Assembly (NCBI GenBank): GCA_035772785.1
Contig: JAOCPU010000056.1
Coordinates: 124,001 to 188,000 of the forward strand
Length of the DNA: 64,000 nt
From: Phlebiopsis flavidoalba
Taxonomy: Eukaryota > Basidiomycota > Agaricomycetes > Polyporales > Phanerochaetaceae
Direction of reading: 5' to 3'
The position numbers and the translations under genes were made by a program. The notes beneath the pieces were generated by a model, which searched no databases, was not told the origin of the DNA, and saw only the letters and a list, made by a program, of their open reading frames with translations. How positions within the stretch are numbered: the stretch's first letter is position 1; every line of letters begins with the position of its first letter. This document shows, piece by piece, positions 48,679-59,819 of the stretch.

Positions 48679-49096
48679 ACTGTACTCGAAGGGCCGCATC
48701 CTCGGACACAAGCGCGCTAAGCGCAAACACTCGCCCCAACACCACCCTTGTCCAGCTCGAGGGCGTCCAGAACAAGGAGGAGGCGCAGTTCTATCTCGGC
48801 AAGGTGTGTAATGCAGGAGCCTTCCCCAGTTGAAATGAACTACAACTGTCATCACAGCGTGTTGCCTACGTTTACCGGGCGAAGACGAAGGTTGAGGGCT
48901 CGAATGTACGAGTAATCTGGGGCCGTGTCACCCGCCCTCACGGTAACAACGGCGTTGTCAAGGCCAAGTTCACCTCGAACATCCCACCGCACGCTTTCGG
49001 TGCATCCGTCCGTGTGGTGCGTACCCCAGCCTTGACCCTTCATCTCTCCCCAGCTCATGTACATAATCTTAGATGTTGTACCCCTCTACGATCTGA
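48679..49096 (+). CDS. RPL33: 60S ribosomal protein eL33 (L35A), exons 2 onward
   Basis: A structural protein of the large ribosomal subunit. After a TAG acceptor at 48676-48678 the frame reads [43 protein letters not shown] short intron follows (acceptor ends 48857), then [53 protein letters not shown] third intron (49017-49072) precedes MLYPSTI and the stop at 49094-49096. This is the full conserved core of the family. The short N-terminal exon lies upstream and was not located. One extra A at about 48727 (AAACAC for AACAC) breaks the frame. Since eL33 is essential, this is almost certainly a consensus error. Confidence 0.92.
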
Positions 49097-49522
49097 TTTA
49101 TTGTGTGCTCTCGCTTGTCTTTGGCATTTTCCTTCGTCTACGTACCGCAATATGACATGTCCATGGCCCACATGCATATACCATGAAAATGTTCGATTGT
49201 CCGAGGAATCAACAACCATTAAATGCGAGCCTTGATCCCGAAAAGGCACGCCGTTCCGGTTCCGCTTACATAGGATTCTCGAAGCAGGATCGGAAGAACG
49301 CAACGTCCAAAGAGGGCGTGAGGGTCTGGCGAGGTGTGGGAGGCAAGGTCACAAACGCGGAGAGTCCATGTGCACTCGCAAAGCCCAGGAATGCGGCATC
49401 CAAAGAGAGGGGTATCATTAACTGTAAAGCATTACGAATGAGATATACGGCGCAGTCCATTTCGCGCTAGGCATCTATTGCTTTTGGTATTCCCCAGGGT
49501 CCAATTCCACTCATCTTGAAGG
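49097..49522. other. Convergent 3' intergenic region
   Basis: Lies between the RPL33 stop and the 3' end of the next minus-strand gene; no feature recognised. Confidence 0.4.
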
Positions 49523-50793
49523 CTACTCGAAGACCATGTGTCCCTTTTCATCAACGGTCGCCCGCATGCCTCCGCCTGCCTTCTTGCCTTTGGAGAATTG
49601 CTCCTGCATGCGGACTTTCTCAAGCTCTCGCTTGTGCTTTGCGAGTGCGGCTTCCTGCTCTGCTCGTGCAGCGGCCTTGTCAGCCTTCTCCAGCTCCTTT
49701 CTCTTCTGGTTCTGCCGTTGCTTCTTGGTCAGGGTTTCTGAAGCGGTCTGCGTAGGCTGGGATGGCTTCGTCGATGCTACAAAAACGTCAGATGAGATTA
49801 TGCATGGATCGTTGACACAAAGACATACTTGTGCGAGGGCGAGAAGCCTTGACGATCCAGCCGCCGTCGTCCTCTCCGTCGGCATCGTCTGCCGTAACGC
49901 CAGACTCATCAACGTCTTTCATAATCAGCCCACGAGAACCCTGCAGCTGGTTGCTCGGTCCGCGCGTGGGTGAATGCGCATGACCCGTGCAACCGAGGGT
50001 GCATGCCGGAGTTTCGAGCATGCTGTACCATCGTCAGCAACGTGAGAACCGTGCATTGGCAGTCAGACGTACTCTTCTACACGTCGTCTTGCGAGGCTTG
50101 GGCAGAAGCCGCTCCGCAAGCGTGCGACGGTTATCTCCCTGCCCCAAGACCTGCTCATCCTCGGTGCGCTCGGTGACCGGCGACGACGTGTCGGGTTAAC
50201 GGAGGTCGTGACGCCTGCGTCGCTCGCAGGTGCTACGGAGGAGCTCTGCGCCGCGGTCTCTGGTGGGGCCAGCACGCTTTCGCGATTCGACGCGTGTCCA
50301 GGGACCATCGGTTTGTCGATCACGGGTGTGCTCTTGCGCTTCGCATTCTGCAGCCGGGCGCGGCACGGGCGTCGACGACGACTCTGGTGCGGTTGCTGAG
50401 GAGTCGCTCTGCACATCCTGAGGCACAGCGGGCGCGCCGCCTGTCGTTTTCTTGGCTTTCTTCTTCTTCTTGGGCTTGCTCGCGGTCGCCGCGGGCTCCG
50501 CAGCCTGCGGTTGCTCGAACCCGCCCGGGACGACGGCGGGGGAAGGACACGACGGTGGGCTCGGCCTCCGGCTGTGTCGTAGATTGAGCAGCCCCTTTCG
50601 CAGCTGCCTTCTCTCTTCTTCTTGCCCTTGCCCTCGCCAGTCGTCTGCACGACTACCTCCCCTGGAAGCACCGCACGATTCGAGGGAGACGCCCAGTCAG
50701 GCGGTGGTGGTCGTTTCTGCAAGAAGCCATAGAAGATACCGCAGCGATGAGAGCGACGGAAAGAGTGGTGGGAATAGACAGCACAGAGCCCAT
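49523..50793 (-). CDS. Conserved fungal hypothetical protein: N-terminal membrane anchor, Lys-rich coiled-coil C-terminus
   Basis: Function unknown. The start at 50793 reads MGSVLSIPTTLSVALIAAVS, a single hydrophobic segment, then FYGFLQKRPPPPDWASPSNRAVLPGEVVVQTTGE. A charged, low-complexity middle (KPKKKKKAKKTTGG) and SRSWGREITVAxRLLPKP come next. Then follow DADGEDDGGWIVKASRPRT and a C-terminal charged helix: LTKKQRQNQKRKELEKADKAAARAEQEAALAKHKRELEKVRMQEQ, ending KGHMVFE at 49523. An N-terminal anchor plus a long basic coiled coil suggests an ER- or nuclear-membrane adaptor, but this is inference. Introns lie near 49790-49835 and 50025-50070. Three or four frameshifts are visible between 50100 and 50740. 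Confidence 0.65.
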
Positions 50794-51075
50794 GGTTGTC
50801 GGCGGCGAGAAGGAGAGACGGGGTGCCTGGGACGAGGAATAAAGGTTAAATATGTATTGAGCACAAGCACATAATGCCACGAAACGCTTCGCTGGACGTC
50901 GTCACGCCATGTGACTGATAAACGCGTCAACAAGTACAAACAACACGTTCATTACATACGAACCCGCTTTTCCCACACATCGGGTGAGAGAGCGGCTGTC
51001 GACCGCAGTCTTGAACTTATCGGGTCCAAATCGCCCGACGGACATCTCACAAACACTTTGGCATTCGCCTCCATT
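50794..51075. promoter_or_regulatory. Divergent upstream region of the membrane-anchored gene and F-box-like member 6
   Basis: The last 100 bp before 51076 resembles the sequence before member 7 (54209-54308): a GTCC(C)AAATCG box, then CCGACGG or CCGACCG, a CATT box and the start codon. The promoter was thus duplicated together with the gene. Confidence 0.5.
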
Positions 51076-52319
51076 ATGGCCGGCCAGATTTCACAAGAGG
51101 CAGACCCAGGTCGATTGGCAAAATTGGTTCCTGTAGGTTTCTGCCCACCTCACCGTGCTGTGCTACCAAACATAATGCGTATCCTGTTAACAGTGCGAAT
51201 GTTGACCGCAGGGAAAAGCTTGATCTCCCGACGTTCTACAGCTTCAGTGGTTCATTTTGGAGCACTTTACTACATCGCTTGCCTGCGCTACTCGGTCCAC
51301 CCATCGACGCTGACAATGTACATTTGCTTGCCGGCTGGTGGGTGCTATCAATTACCTGAAGATTCAGGATGCGCTCATTAACCTTCGATCCTGTCAGGAC
51401 CGAGGAAAAACAAGAGGGTACATCCGAACCACCTCGCAGGCCCGTCGAGCAACTATCAAAGCTCCTTGCCCTCCCCAGCGACATCATCAAGTTGATTTTT
51501 GACGAAATCGACAGCCTTGAAACGGCTATTTTGATGTGTCTCTCGCATGAACTGCTTGGCAGTTTCGGCGAGCATCGCGTTCATCAGCTCTTGCTCAAAG
51601 AGCTGGCTCCCTGGGCAGGCCAACGACTTGTATGCGTCGGTGACCTCACCCGCGACGAAGACTATCCACTCCAACTGCTCCCATACGTCGCCAATTGGAA
51701 ACAGTCCTCCGAGGCTCAAGAGAAGGATCTTGGTGGGATGGATCCTACATTTGTCAGTCCCATGCTCTTCGACTACAGCATCCCCTCCACAAATGCCCAC
51801 TCAACTCTCTGTGCACTGCTCGAGCACATCTCCTTAACCGCGGCAGAGCGCGAGAAGTGCAAACGATTGTTGGACTGGATCTCCAAGGTCGAGCGCGACT
51901 CCTTCCGTGTGGGCGGTCGTGTGCTGTGCAACTTGTCGAAGACAGAGTTTGTGCGCGAAGACCCCGTACGCGCCCTTCACGATCGCATTGTCACCGCACC
52001 GTGGGATGAACTTGTTCACATCGAAGCGATCACGTTCGGGCAGGCTCTCCTGTGTATGATTTGCTGGTCGTCTGCAAAATGGTCCGATACGAACGTCGAC
52101 CGCGATCGCTTGTCGCGTGGCCCGTGGGCTGGAGACCAGTTCCAGGTTGTTTTGGAGGGTAAAATGGATACTGGTATGCCTTGGCGCGACGTCACCAAGG
52201 AAGTCGTAGATTGGTTGGAGGAGTTGTGGCTGCTTGACCATGATTTCAATCCATGGGAATCATTTGATTTTGTAGACATTTCGGATTTGTGGCCGAGAGT
52301 CACGAAAGATGTTCTGTAG
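51076..52319 (+). CDS. F-box-like protein of the GPWAG family, member 6 (divergent subgroup)
   Basis: Exon 1 starts at 51076 with MAGQISQEADPG, alignable to MARTRQIRQEEEPAP of member 7. Exon 2 (about 51197-51337) reads ANVDRREKLDLPTFYSFSGSFWSTLLHRLPALLGPPIDADNVHLLAGW. A 60-nt phase-2 intron (51338-51397) follows. The long last exon then reads TEEKQEGTSEPPRRP, KLLALPSDIIKLIFDEIDSLETAILMCLSHELLGSFGEHRVHQLLLKELAPW, RLVCVGDLTRDEDYP, RVLCNLSKTEFVREDPVRALHDRI, ITFGQALLCMICWSS, RLSRGPWAGDQFQVVLEG, WRDVTKEVVDWLEELW and ends at 52319. The last exon is open throughout, about 300 codons. The join of exon 1 to exon 2 is off by phase. The acidic-linker intron of members 3-5 is absent here. Confidence 0.8.
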
Positions 52320-52606
52320 AGAAATGAAATATCAGAAACATGTCAGCCGATGAGTCCAAGACCCCAGAGACAGGAATCACCAATCGACCGTGGGCTAAGC
52401 TCAGTATGTGCCAGAACCTGCGACTCGCGTCGGTGGTCGTGGGAGAGCTTGATGTAATGGGAAGCACAGGCGCAGGCGACGAAATAATGTGTGCGGAAGT
52501 AGTCCCTGTTCCCCCCATAAGTATTTGTGTGCTCAAAGATCGAGAATATAGTACGGTTTTACATAGAGAGCTATTGCAGAGCTTAGCAAGACATCCCCGG
52601 CGGATA
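52294..52606. repeat. Inverted repeat, left arm (3' end of member 6)
   Basis: Covers the last codons of member 6 (VTKDVL and stop) plus about 285 bp downstream. It is present inverted at 53812-54122 with only scattered differences. Confidence 0.85.
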
Positions 52607-53811
52607 TTCCATACTCACATCTAGATGTTGGGGCAGGGCGTCTACGACATGTGGTGCTTCGGCGGCGGCGCTGGAGATTAAATATTGTATGCCGACACAC
52701 ACGTTGCGGCTCCTGAAACAATGCTGAATCCATTTATGCACGTTTGCATTGAATATTTAGTGCTACAATAGTGTAAATCAACCATGCCGAAAAGTAATAC
52801 TAGTGTCAATCTTCATCGGCATTATCATTAGATAAATCGGTACTCTGCTCCCTCAGCATCTTCCCCAACTGCAGATAATGCCTCCTGCTCGTTTATTAAT
52901 GTTACCATATCCGGCTCTTGCTAGAGGAAGAGAAAGCGCGCCAAGAGCTCTTGATAGATTTCTCACAACATTTTTGTACCTCGCCCTAGGAGGCCCTGCA
53001 GGTCCATAGAACTCCTTCGCGCATAAAACAAACAATGGGGGAACAAGTTGAAAGACAGGGTCATCCGGTGAAGCATATTTCAGAATAAACAAGCACCATC
53101 CTATTTATTGGATAAGAGCGCATCCAGGGAGATTTGTGAAGTACATTCTGCATAACAGCTTGAAAAACAATGTCTGGGCTGGGTTCTAGCTCTCGAAACA
53201 TCGTCATATTCTATGCTTTACTCAACATCTGCAATATGTTCTTACCTACGGCAAAGTGATTCTATCCAACTTCCAAGGTATGTGCTATATATTTTTGATC
53301 ACAATTTGCTGAGCTGACACATCAAATAGGGGATGATACACTTTGACTGACCACTAAGTAATTACTATAGGGTGATGTTGCTCATTTGTGGTTGTCGCAT
53401 TCATCCTTGGATATTTATACTCACTGAAAGCTACAGAGAATATTCGGACAAGTTTGGTGTAGGAAGCCTATCCCAAGTATACTCGAATCATTCGAGAGGA
53501 TTCAAAGATGCCACACTTACTGCACCTACTTTGCGCTAACACCCTTTCAGCCAGCCGCAGGTGTACTGAGGACTGAGATGTTTGATATGGAGCTCGGCAC
53601 TGAGTATCAAAAATAGATAGCCCTGCACTGGCACTGCAAACGAATTGTCCGAATATGCGCTTGTGTATCCATGGTACTAAAACCTTGAAGCAGTCATTTG
53701 TGAGTTTTACTCTACGTACATCATTATTTACTGAACAAGCGTCGTCCAAATCAATTACACAAGCATGATTACTCCAATCCTAACATGCCGCTTGGCACAG
53801 GTATGATAACT
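52607..53811. other. Spacer between the inverted repeat arms
   Basis: About 1.2 kb, AT-rich, with only short frames. No gene or known element recognised. Confidence 0.4.
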
Positions 53812-54122
53812 ATCGGGGGATGTTTCGCTAAGCTCCGCGATAGCTCTCTATGTAAAACCGTACTATATTCTCGATTTTCGAGCACACAAATACTATGGGG
53901 GAACAGGGACTACGTCCGCACATATTATTGAGTCGGTCGCCTGCACCTGTGCTTCCCCATTACATCAAGCTCTCCCACGACCACCGACGCGAGTCGCAGG
54001 TTCTGGCACATACTGAGCTTAGCCACGGTCGATTGGTGATTCCTGTCTCTGGGGTCTTGGACTCATCGGCTGACATGTTTCTGATATTTCATTTCTCTAC
54101 AGAACATCTTTCGTGACTCTCG
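53812..54122. repeat. Inverted repeat, right arm
   Basis: Reverse complement of 52294-52606, ending with the complement of the member 6 stop region (GTGACTCTCG at 54113-54122), directly upstream of the promoter of member 7. Confidence 0.85.
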
Positions 54123-54308
54123 TTCACAAATTTGAACCGTCCACAAATGACCTCCATAGCAATTACTGATTTGTACACAAACCCTGCAATACCTCTCAAA
54201 CCATTTCCCACACATGAGAGCGCCAGTAGGGTACCGTCACCGAAGTGAATCGCCGCGGTCCCAAATCGACCCGACCGTCATTCCCCAGCATTCTGCGGCT
54301 TACCCCAC

Positions 54309-55513
54309 ATGGCCCGCACCCGTCAGATTCGTCAAGAGGAGGAACCAGCCCCTCAGTACTTCTATTTGTATGTAAAGCTCTTCAGAACTCGGCCCTGCCG
54401 TTAGTAATGCATCCATTTTTGTAGTGTTAACATAGAACGTAGAGAGAAGGCCAATCATTTGCCGATCTATAACGATTTTGGGGCTCTATTCTGGAGCCCC
54501 GTGATGCAACGCCTAACTCTGGCACTCGATCTTCCTGATCAAGCCGCAAACGAAGAGTTACTCATCGGCTGGTGAGGTGCTATCAGCGATCGGGTAGAGT
54601 GCAACCTTCTAAATGACCGTCTCTCTCAGGTCCAGAGACTCGGACGATACCATTGTATTATCGTCCAGGAATTCCGCAAAATCGCTCAAAGCTTCTTCAA
54701 CTTCCCAAAGACATTATCAGGTTGATTTTCGACGAACTCGACAGCCTCGATGCGCCGCTATATTCATGTGCTTATCTAAGACATGAGTTCTCGGAATTCT
54801 GTGGCGAGCATCGCGTCCATGAGCTTCTTGCTCAGGGGATGTGCGCGCACCTTGGGCTGGCGAACGGCTCATATGTGTCGGCGATCACAATCGTGATGAC
54901 GACTATCCTCCACAACTGCGTCAATTTACGTTGCCGACTGGAAGCAGACACCCGAGGCTCATAAAAACGATCACCGCGACTTAGAATGGACGGTTTTGTC
55001 AGCCCCATGCCCCCTCAACTATGGCGGCCAATACCGGCTTTCCCCAGTCCATCTAGCGTCCGTGAAAGGCTCGAGGCCGCCCCTTTGGCTGCTTCAGAGC
55101 ACAAGAAATGCGAACTCCTACTAGAATGGATGGTTAATGTAGAGAGATCAACGGACGTTCGCTCCTACTCACACGCGGGTGCTGTGCAACCTCAACAAGG
55201 GCGAGTTCGTGCGCGGTGATGCCGTGCACGAGCTTCATGAGCGCGTCGTCGCGGGTCAGCATGGGCTCTATGGAATTACGCTCGGGCAAGCCTCCTGTGC
55301 ATGGTCTCCTGGTCGTACCGCGAAGTGGTGCGGCATGAACGAGCGGACGTTGACTGTGACCGCTTGACACGCGGTCGCTGGGCCGGAGACGTTTCGAGAT
55401 TGTGCCGCAGAGTATGATGAGAAGACTGGCATTGCGTGGCGGGGGATGTCACGGAGAAAGTTGTACATTGGTTGGAGGAGCTATGGCTGCTAGATGGTTG
55501 CATTGATTCCTGA
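54309..55513 (+). pseudogene. F-box-like protein family, member 7 (paralogue of member 6), degraded
   Basis: Exon 1 is MARTRQIRQEEEPAPQYFYL (54309, donor GTATGT). Exon 2 (about 54425-54571) reads VNIERREKANHLPIYNDFGALFWSPVMQRLTLALDLPDQAANEELLIGW. The last exon begins near 54655: RSKLLQLPKDIIRLIFDELDSLDAPL, then EFCGEHRVHELLAQG. Later pieces are AASEHKKCELLLEWMVNVERS, CNLNKGEFVRGDAVHELHERVV and ITLGQA. The GPWAGD region is altered (RGRWAGD) and the end is VVHWLEELWLLDGCIDS (stop 55511-55513). At least five frame breaks, a missing RLVCVGD core and the changed motif point to real decay. Confidence 0.75.
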
Positions 55514-55772
55514 TTTATCACAGTTACACGAGCAGGCGAGGGCTCCTCACATCAGTGTCCCGAGGAGCGAGATGCAAACCCAATCCGCCAATCGATAGCC
55601 TCAATCTGAGTAAAGCACAATTGTGGACCTCGTCGCAGACAGAAGAGATCCCAAGCTTTCTGACGGTGATGGGGCACTGCTCGAGATATCAAGCAATGTT
55701 TTGGATGACGAGGAGACGCACCGTTTCATGATCGATGCACGAAGGTACAGCGATATGGCGCCACGGGCACTA

Positions 55773-56033
55773 GGCCCGCCCTGAGGTCCCACCACCACCC
55801 CCGACGTGTTGACGTCGGGCCTCAAGGGTTGTTGCGTGTTGCGGGGTGCCTATAAACTGCGAACAGCCAGAGAGGCGATGCGCGAAGACGCACCGAAGTC
55901 CAAGCCGATAGGTGGGAGAAATGGTACTGCGTGATGTTGCGCCAGACCATGCGTTTTTGACGCGGGCATTAGGCCCACCCTGAGGACCCGCCGCCACGGC
56001 CCGACGTGCTTTTGAGCACGCCGGACCTCAGGG
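55773..56033 (-). repeat. Nested hairpin array of unit A5 (2 copies)
   Basis: Copies at 55975-56033 (GCTCAAAAGC loop type, first in element orientation) and 55773-55828 (GTCAACAC type). Confidence 0.75.
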
Positions 56034-56199
56034 GATCTGTGTTTGAGGCAGACTCTTCGACTAGATTGAGAGGTTAAACGGTAAGTAGTGGCTGACTTGC
56101 GCCACGGCGCGAGTTGAGGATGACACGCTTCGACCGTCTTCAAAGATTAATCGGAACTTCAAGTCCAAGATAGGCCACTTGCGTCACTATTGCTCTAGA

Positions 56200-57300
56200 G
56201 TTCGGCGCACAGACTACAGTACCAGTGCCAGAGAGTCCAAGAGAGGCAGGCCACTTGCATTCTTGACGGAGCTGGGAAGTCGCCACCCACCCACACTACC
56301 AGGAGTGTCGAGTCTAGAAGGGGCTGATTGCGTTGAGGGAGTATCGGAGCCATCCGTCCGTACTACCAGAAAAGCTGAGAGGTTTTTCGCTGTCTTGGCC
56401 CAGATCTTGCTGCACGCGTGTGGAGAGTAGCGACCGTAACTGACAATTGAAGAGCCACAGGCAGGGAGATTTGATCATTGATGTCTTGACCCAGATATTG
56501 CTGCCCGTACGTGAAAAAGTAGTGGTCGAACCCAGAGAAGATTTCGCCGTAAGCCACACTACCAGACGGCCAGGTCCAGAGGCGTCTGTTATATTCTTGA
56601 ACACGGAGGTCATCGTCTGCCGTACGGCCAGCAGTCCCGGTCCCCAAGAGTCGGTATTGTGCGCAGCCAGGATCGAAGGTCGCCTCCAGCCAATGCCGCC
56701 CATGACGTCGCAATGGGAGATAAGTCGCCAGAGTCCTTGATGCAGAAGTCGCCAAGCACCGGAAGTATCGAGACAAGCCTATCCCAGTACGAGGGAAAGC
56801 GTTTCCAGCAGGAGCCATAGAGACCGCCAGTCGCCCTAGCTGCCAGAAGATCAGACCAGACCAGGAGATGGCTGCTTGCGTTGAGGAAGTGCGGAGGTAG
56901 CCACCCGTCCGCACCACCAGTGAAGCATAGAGTGGCTACTTGCATTCTTCACGGGAGTCACAGAGGTCGCCGCCCACCTGTGCTACCACGGCCGTGACCG
57001 ACGGCTTGAGGTCCACAAGAATCACAGTCGTCGTATTGATTGTTCAAGAGATGGCCTTGCGACCTTGAGCCACACACCCGCCGCGACATCAGGCAAGGAA
57101 GCACCAAATCGCCCGTCTTGGAACTCCAGCTTGCGTTGAGGACTGTTGAGGACCGTGGCCACACACGTGTCACACCTTGGGCGGCAAACTATGTCAGCCT
57201 CGGCCACAGGCCACAGCGGGTGACCCAGTCGCCACCACTCACCCGAGAACCGAGAAAGGCTGCTTGAGTTAAGGAAGCAGTGGAGGTCGCCCACCCATAC
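56200..57300 (-). repeat. Internal degenerate repeat array of unit A5
   Basis: Minus-strand copies of the GGTGGCGACCTC / GGTGGCTACCTCCG blocks with GAACGCAAGTAGCC tails. Confidence 0.65.
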
Positions 57301-57567
57301 ATGCTACCATGCACACCGCACACGTCTTGAAAGCAGAGAACGCCAGGAGGGAGCCAAAGAGAACAGCGCCACAGCTTGAACTTGAACGGCGAGAGAGAGA
57401 AGAGGTCCCTCCCTCCCAAAGGCGAGACACAGAGAAGTCATGGAGAATGCACAAGACAAAACACTAAGAAACATGTATGCGCAAAGAGGAGTGAGTAAAA
57501 GTGTTGAGAGGATGAGGGGCGGGAGGGATGATGGTGGTGGTACGGGCAAGACGAGGTTGACCGAGAC

Positions 57568-57575
57568 TATTTATA
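57568..57575 (-). promoter_or_regulatory. TATA box of element A unit A5
   Basis: TATAAATA in the GGTGGTATAAATAGTC block on the minus strand. Confidence 0.6.
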
Positions 57576-58484
57576 CCACCGATTAGGAAATTAGGCGCCT
57601 AGCGAACTCCACGTGGCTGGCCATTGTCCGCCACGAACTTCATCAAGAGGTTTTGGGCTCCAGCATAACATTCCAGCTAAGCATCCTAAAATCATATACC
57701 TACAGATTCCGTCCGCTCTGCGCATAGGAGGCGCTGGTACATCGTACCCGGAAGACGACTGCCCGTGAAAGAGCCGATTTGAGCGAGCCGCCCCACAAGC
57801 GCCCACCCGATATGGAATGCGGACCGCTTTTGAATCCTAACACGACCAAATAAAAGCACCCGTGAAGCAGAGAAAGAAAAAATATAAAAAAAACTGTAAT
57901 GGCTGAGGTGAATTGATTTGACTATGGTAAAGAACTCAGGGATGAACAACAACATTAAGTATTGTGACCAACACATAAGTATAGTAGCGCAGAGCTGAGG
58001 CACACACAACACAGAGAAGAGAAGAAGAAAGACTGCGATAAATCGCGTTGCTTTACGACGGAGACCTTGACTGACATCTTTGCCACACTTTAAACTTCTG
58101 TCCATGTAGGACAGCATGTCAACCAGCGGACAATCAGGGTGTTTTCAAAGATCCTGAACCTTACAGCGAGGAGTTCGACAATCGGCACTCGACGTCACTG
58201 GCTTGTATTTCGGTGTGCGGGTGAAGTACGTGGAAAAATATCAGTATGGAGTGGGAGAACATACTGATTCGCTCTGAAGAGAGGCTGATATTATTATGTG
58301 CACTCATACACGGTGCGCACAGAATCTTGGAACCCCTCTTTCCGCCGTGAGACGCTCCTGCTTCAAGATCTTGCGGGGCCGAAAAGCGTAAGAAGCGAGG
58401 AAATACCGATCCAAAGGCGCATCAATACATATATTACGTGGAGGAGGTATGAAACGGTCTTGCATCGACGCGGGCATTGAGCCC

Positions 58485-59604
58485 TCCCCTGAGGTCCCGC
58501 CTCCACCCCCGACGTGTTGACGTCGGGCCTCAAGGGTTTGTTGTGTGTTGAAGAGTACCTAGAAGCCTCGGGAAGCACGAGATACGAGTCGCGAAAGACG
58601 CACCGGCTTTGCAGACCGTGCACCAATCAGAGTGGTGAGGCCGAGGCTGCGAGACTCCGCTGGGACAGTCACCCCCATAGGAGGCGAAGCAGAGGATATT
58701 TGAGGACACACATATTCGTGGAACGGCCCACAAAGGTACCACGACGTCCACCGAAACGGGCACTGGACCCCACCCTGAGGTCCGACCACCATCCCCGACG
58801 TCGATAACGTCGGGCCTCAGAGCTTACTGGGTGTCGATACTTGATGACTAGAGACCGCGAGCAGCGAACGGGAGAGAGAGGCAAGGCCGTACCACTACGC
58901 CAACGGCAAAACAGGCTCAGGACATTGTGACGCCACAGATTTCTCGTGGACCCCGGGCCTCGAGGCCAGTCCAGACAGGTTCTCGTGATCACCCGTGGTA
59001 GGAGGATGGGGAAAACTCGTCATTTCTGTGGTGTAGATGCGGCGCGGCTACGAAAGTATGTTGAGAGCCCCGCGACATGATTCGAAGACGCACCCGTTGC
59101 GATAGACGAAGGTAGAGATACGCGGACACGGGCACTCAGGGCCCACCCTGAGGTCCCACCACCACCCCCGACGTGTTGATTCGGGCCTCAAGGGGTTGTT
59201 GTGTGTTGCAAGGCGTCTAGAAACCGCAAACAGCGAGAGAGATGGTGCGATAAGACGCACCGAAGTCCAGTCCGATAGGTGAGAAAGACGGTGCTGCGTG
59301 ATGTGTTGCGCCAGAGTACGTGTCGACCGCGGGCAATTAAGCCCACCCTGAGGTCCCACCACCACCCCCGACGTGTTGACGTCGGGCCTCAAGGGTTGTT
59401 GTGTGTTGCAAGGCGTCTAGAAACCGTAAATAGCGAGAGAGACGGTGCGCGATAAGACGCACCGAAGTCCTATCTGACAGACTAGGAAGGGGTTACTGCG
59501 TGATGTTGCGCAAGAACACGCGTCGACGCGGGTATTCAGCCCCCACCCTGAGGACCCCGCCATCCACCCCCGACGTGCTTTTGAGCACAACCGGACCTCA
59601 GGGG
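58485..59604 (-). repeat. Nested hairpin array of unit A4 (5 copies)
   Basis: Copies at 59544-59604 (GCTCAAAAGC type, first in element orientation), 59342-59395, 59141-59194, 58770-58822 and 58485-58538. The first three are spaced 201-203 bp apart, showing a repeat unit of about 200 bp that includes the hairpin. Confidence 0.75.
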
Positions 59605-59819
59605 CTGTGTGTTGGAGGCACACTCTTCGACTGGATTGAGACACTTAACGGTAAGTAGTGGCTGACTTGCGCCACGGCGTGAGAGAAGATTGAGGAGGAT
59701 AACACCCTTCGGCCGTGTTCAAATTCCAGTGATAGCTCCAAGTCCAAGATAGGCCGCTTGCGTTGATGTTGCTCAAGAGTTCGGCGACCACACGTACTTC
59801 CAGAAGGTCCAAGAGAGGC

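Larger units (their letters stand above)
55600..58480 (-). mobile_element. Element A, unit A5 (minus strand)
   Basis: Read on the minus strand: left part 58300-57850, GTCGTGTTAGGATTC box at 57846-57827, TATA box at 57575-57568, CT-rich leader with a conserved ATG, internal repeats about 57300-56200, hairpins 56033 and 55828. It has the same order as A1-A3 and no transposition protein. The 3' boundary beyond the last hairpin (about 55740) is uncertain. Confidence 0.7.
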
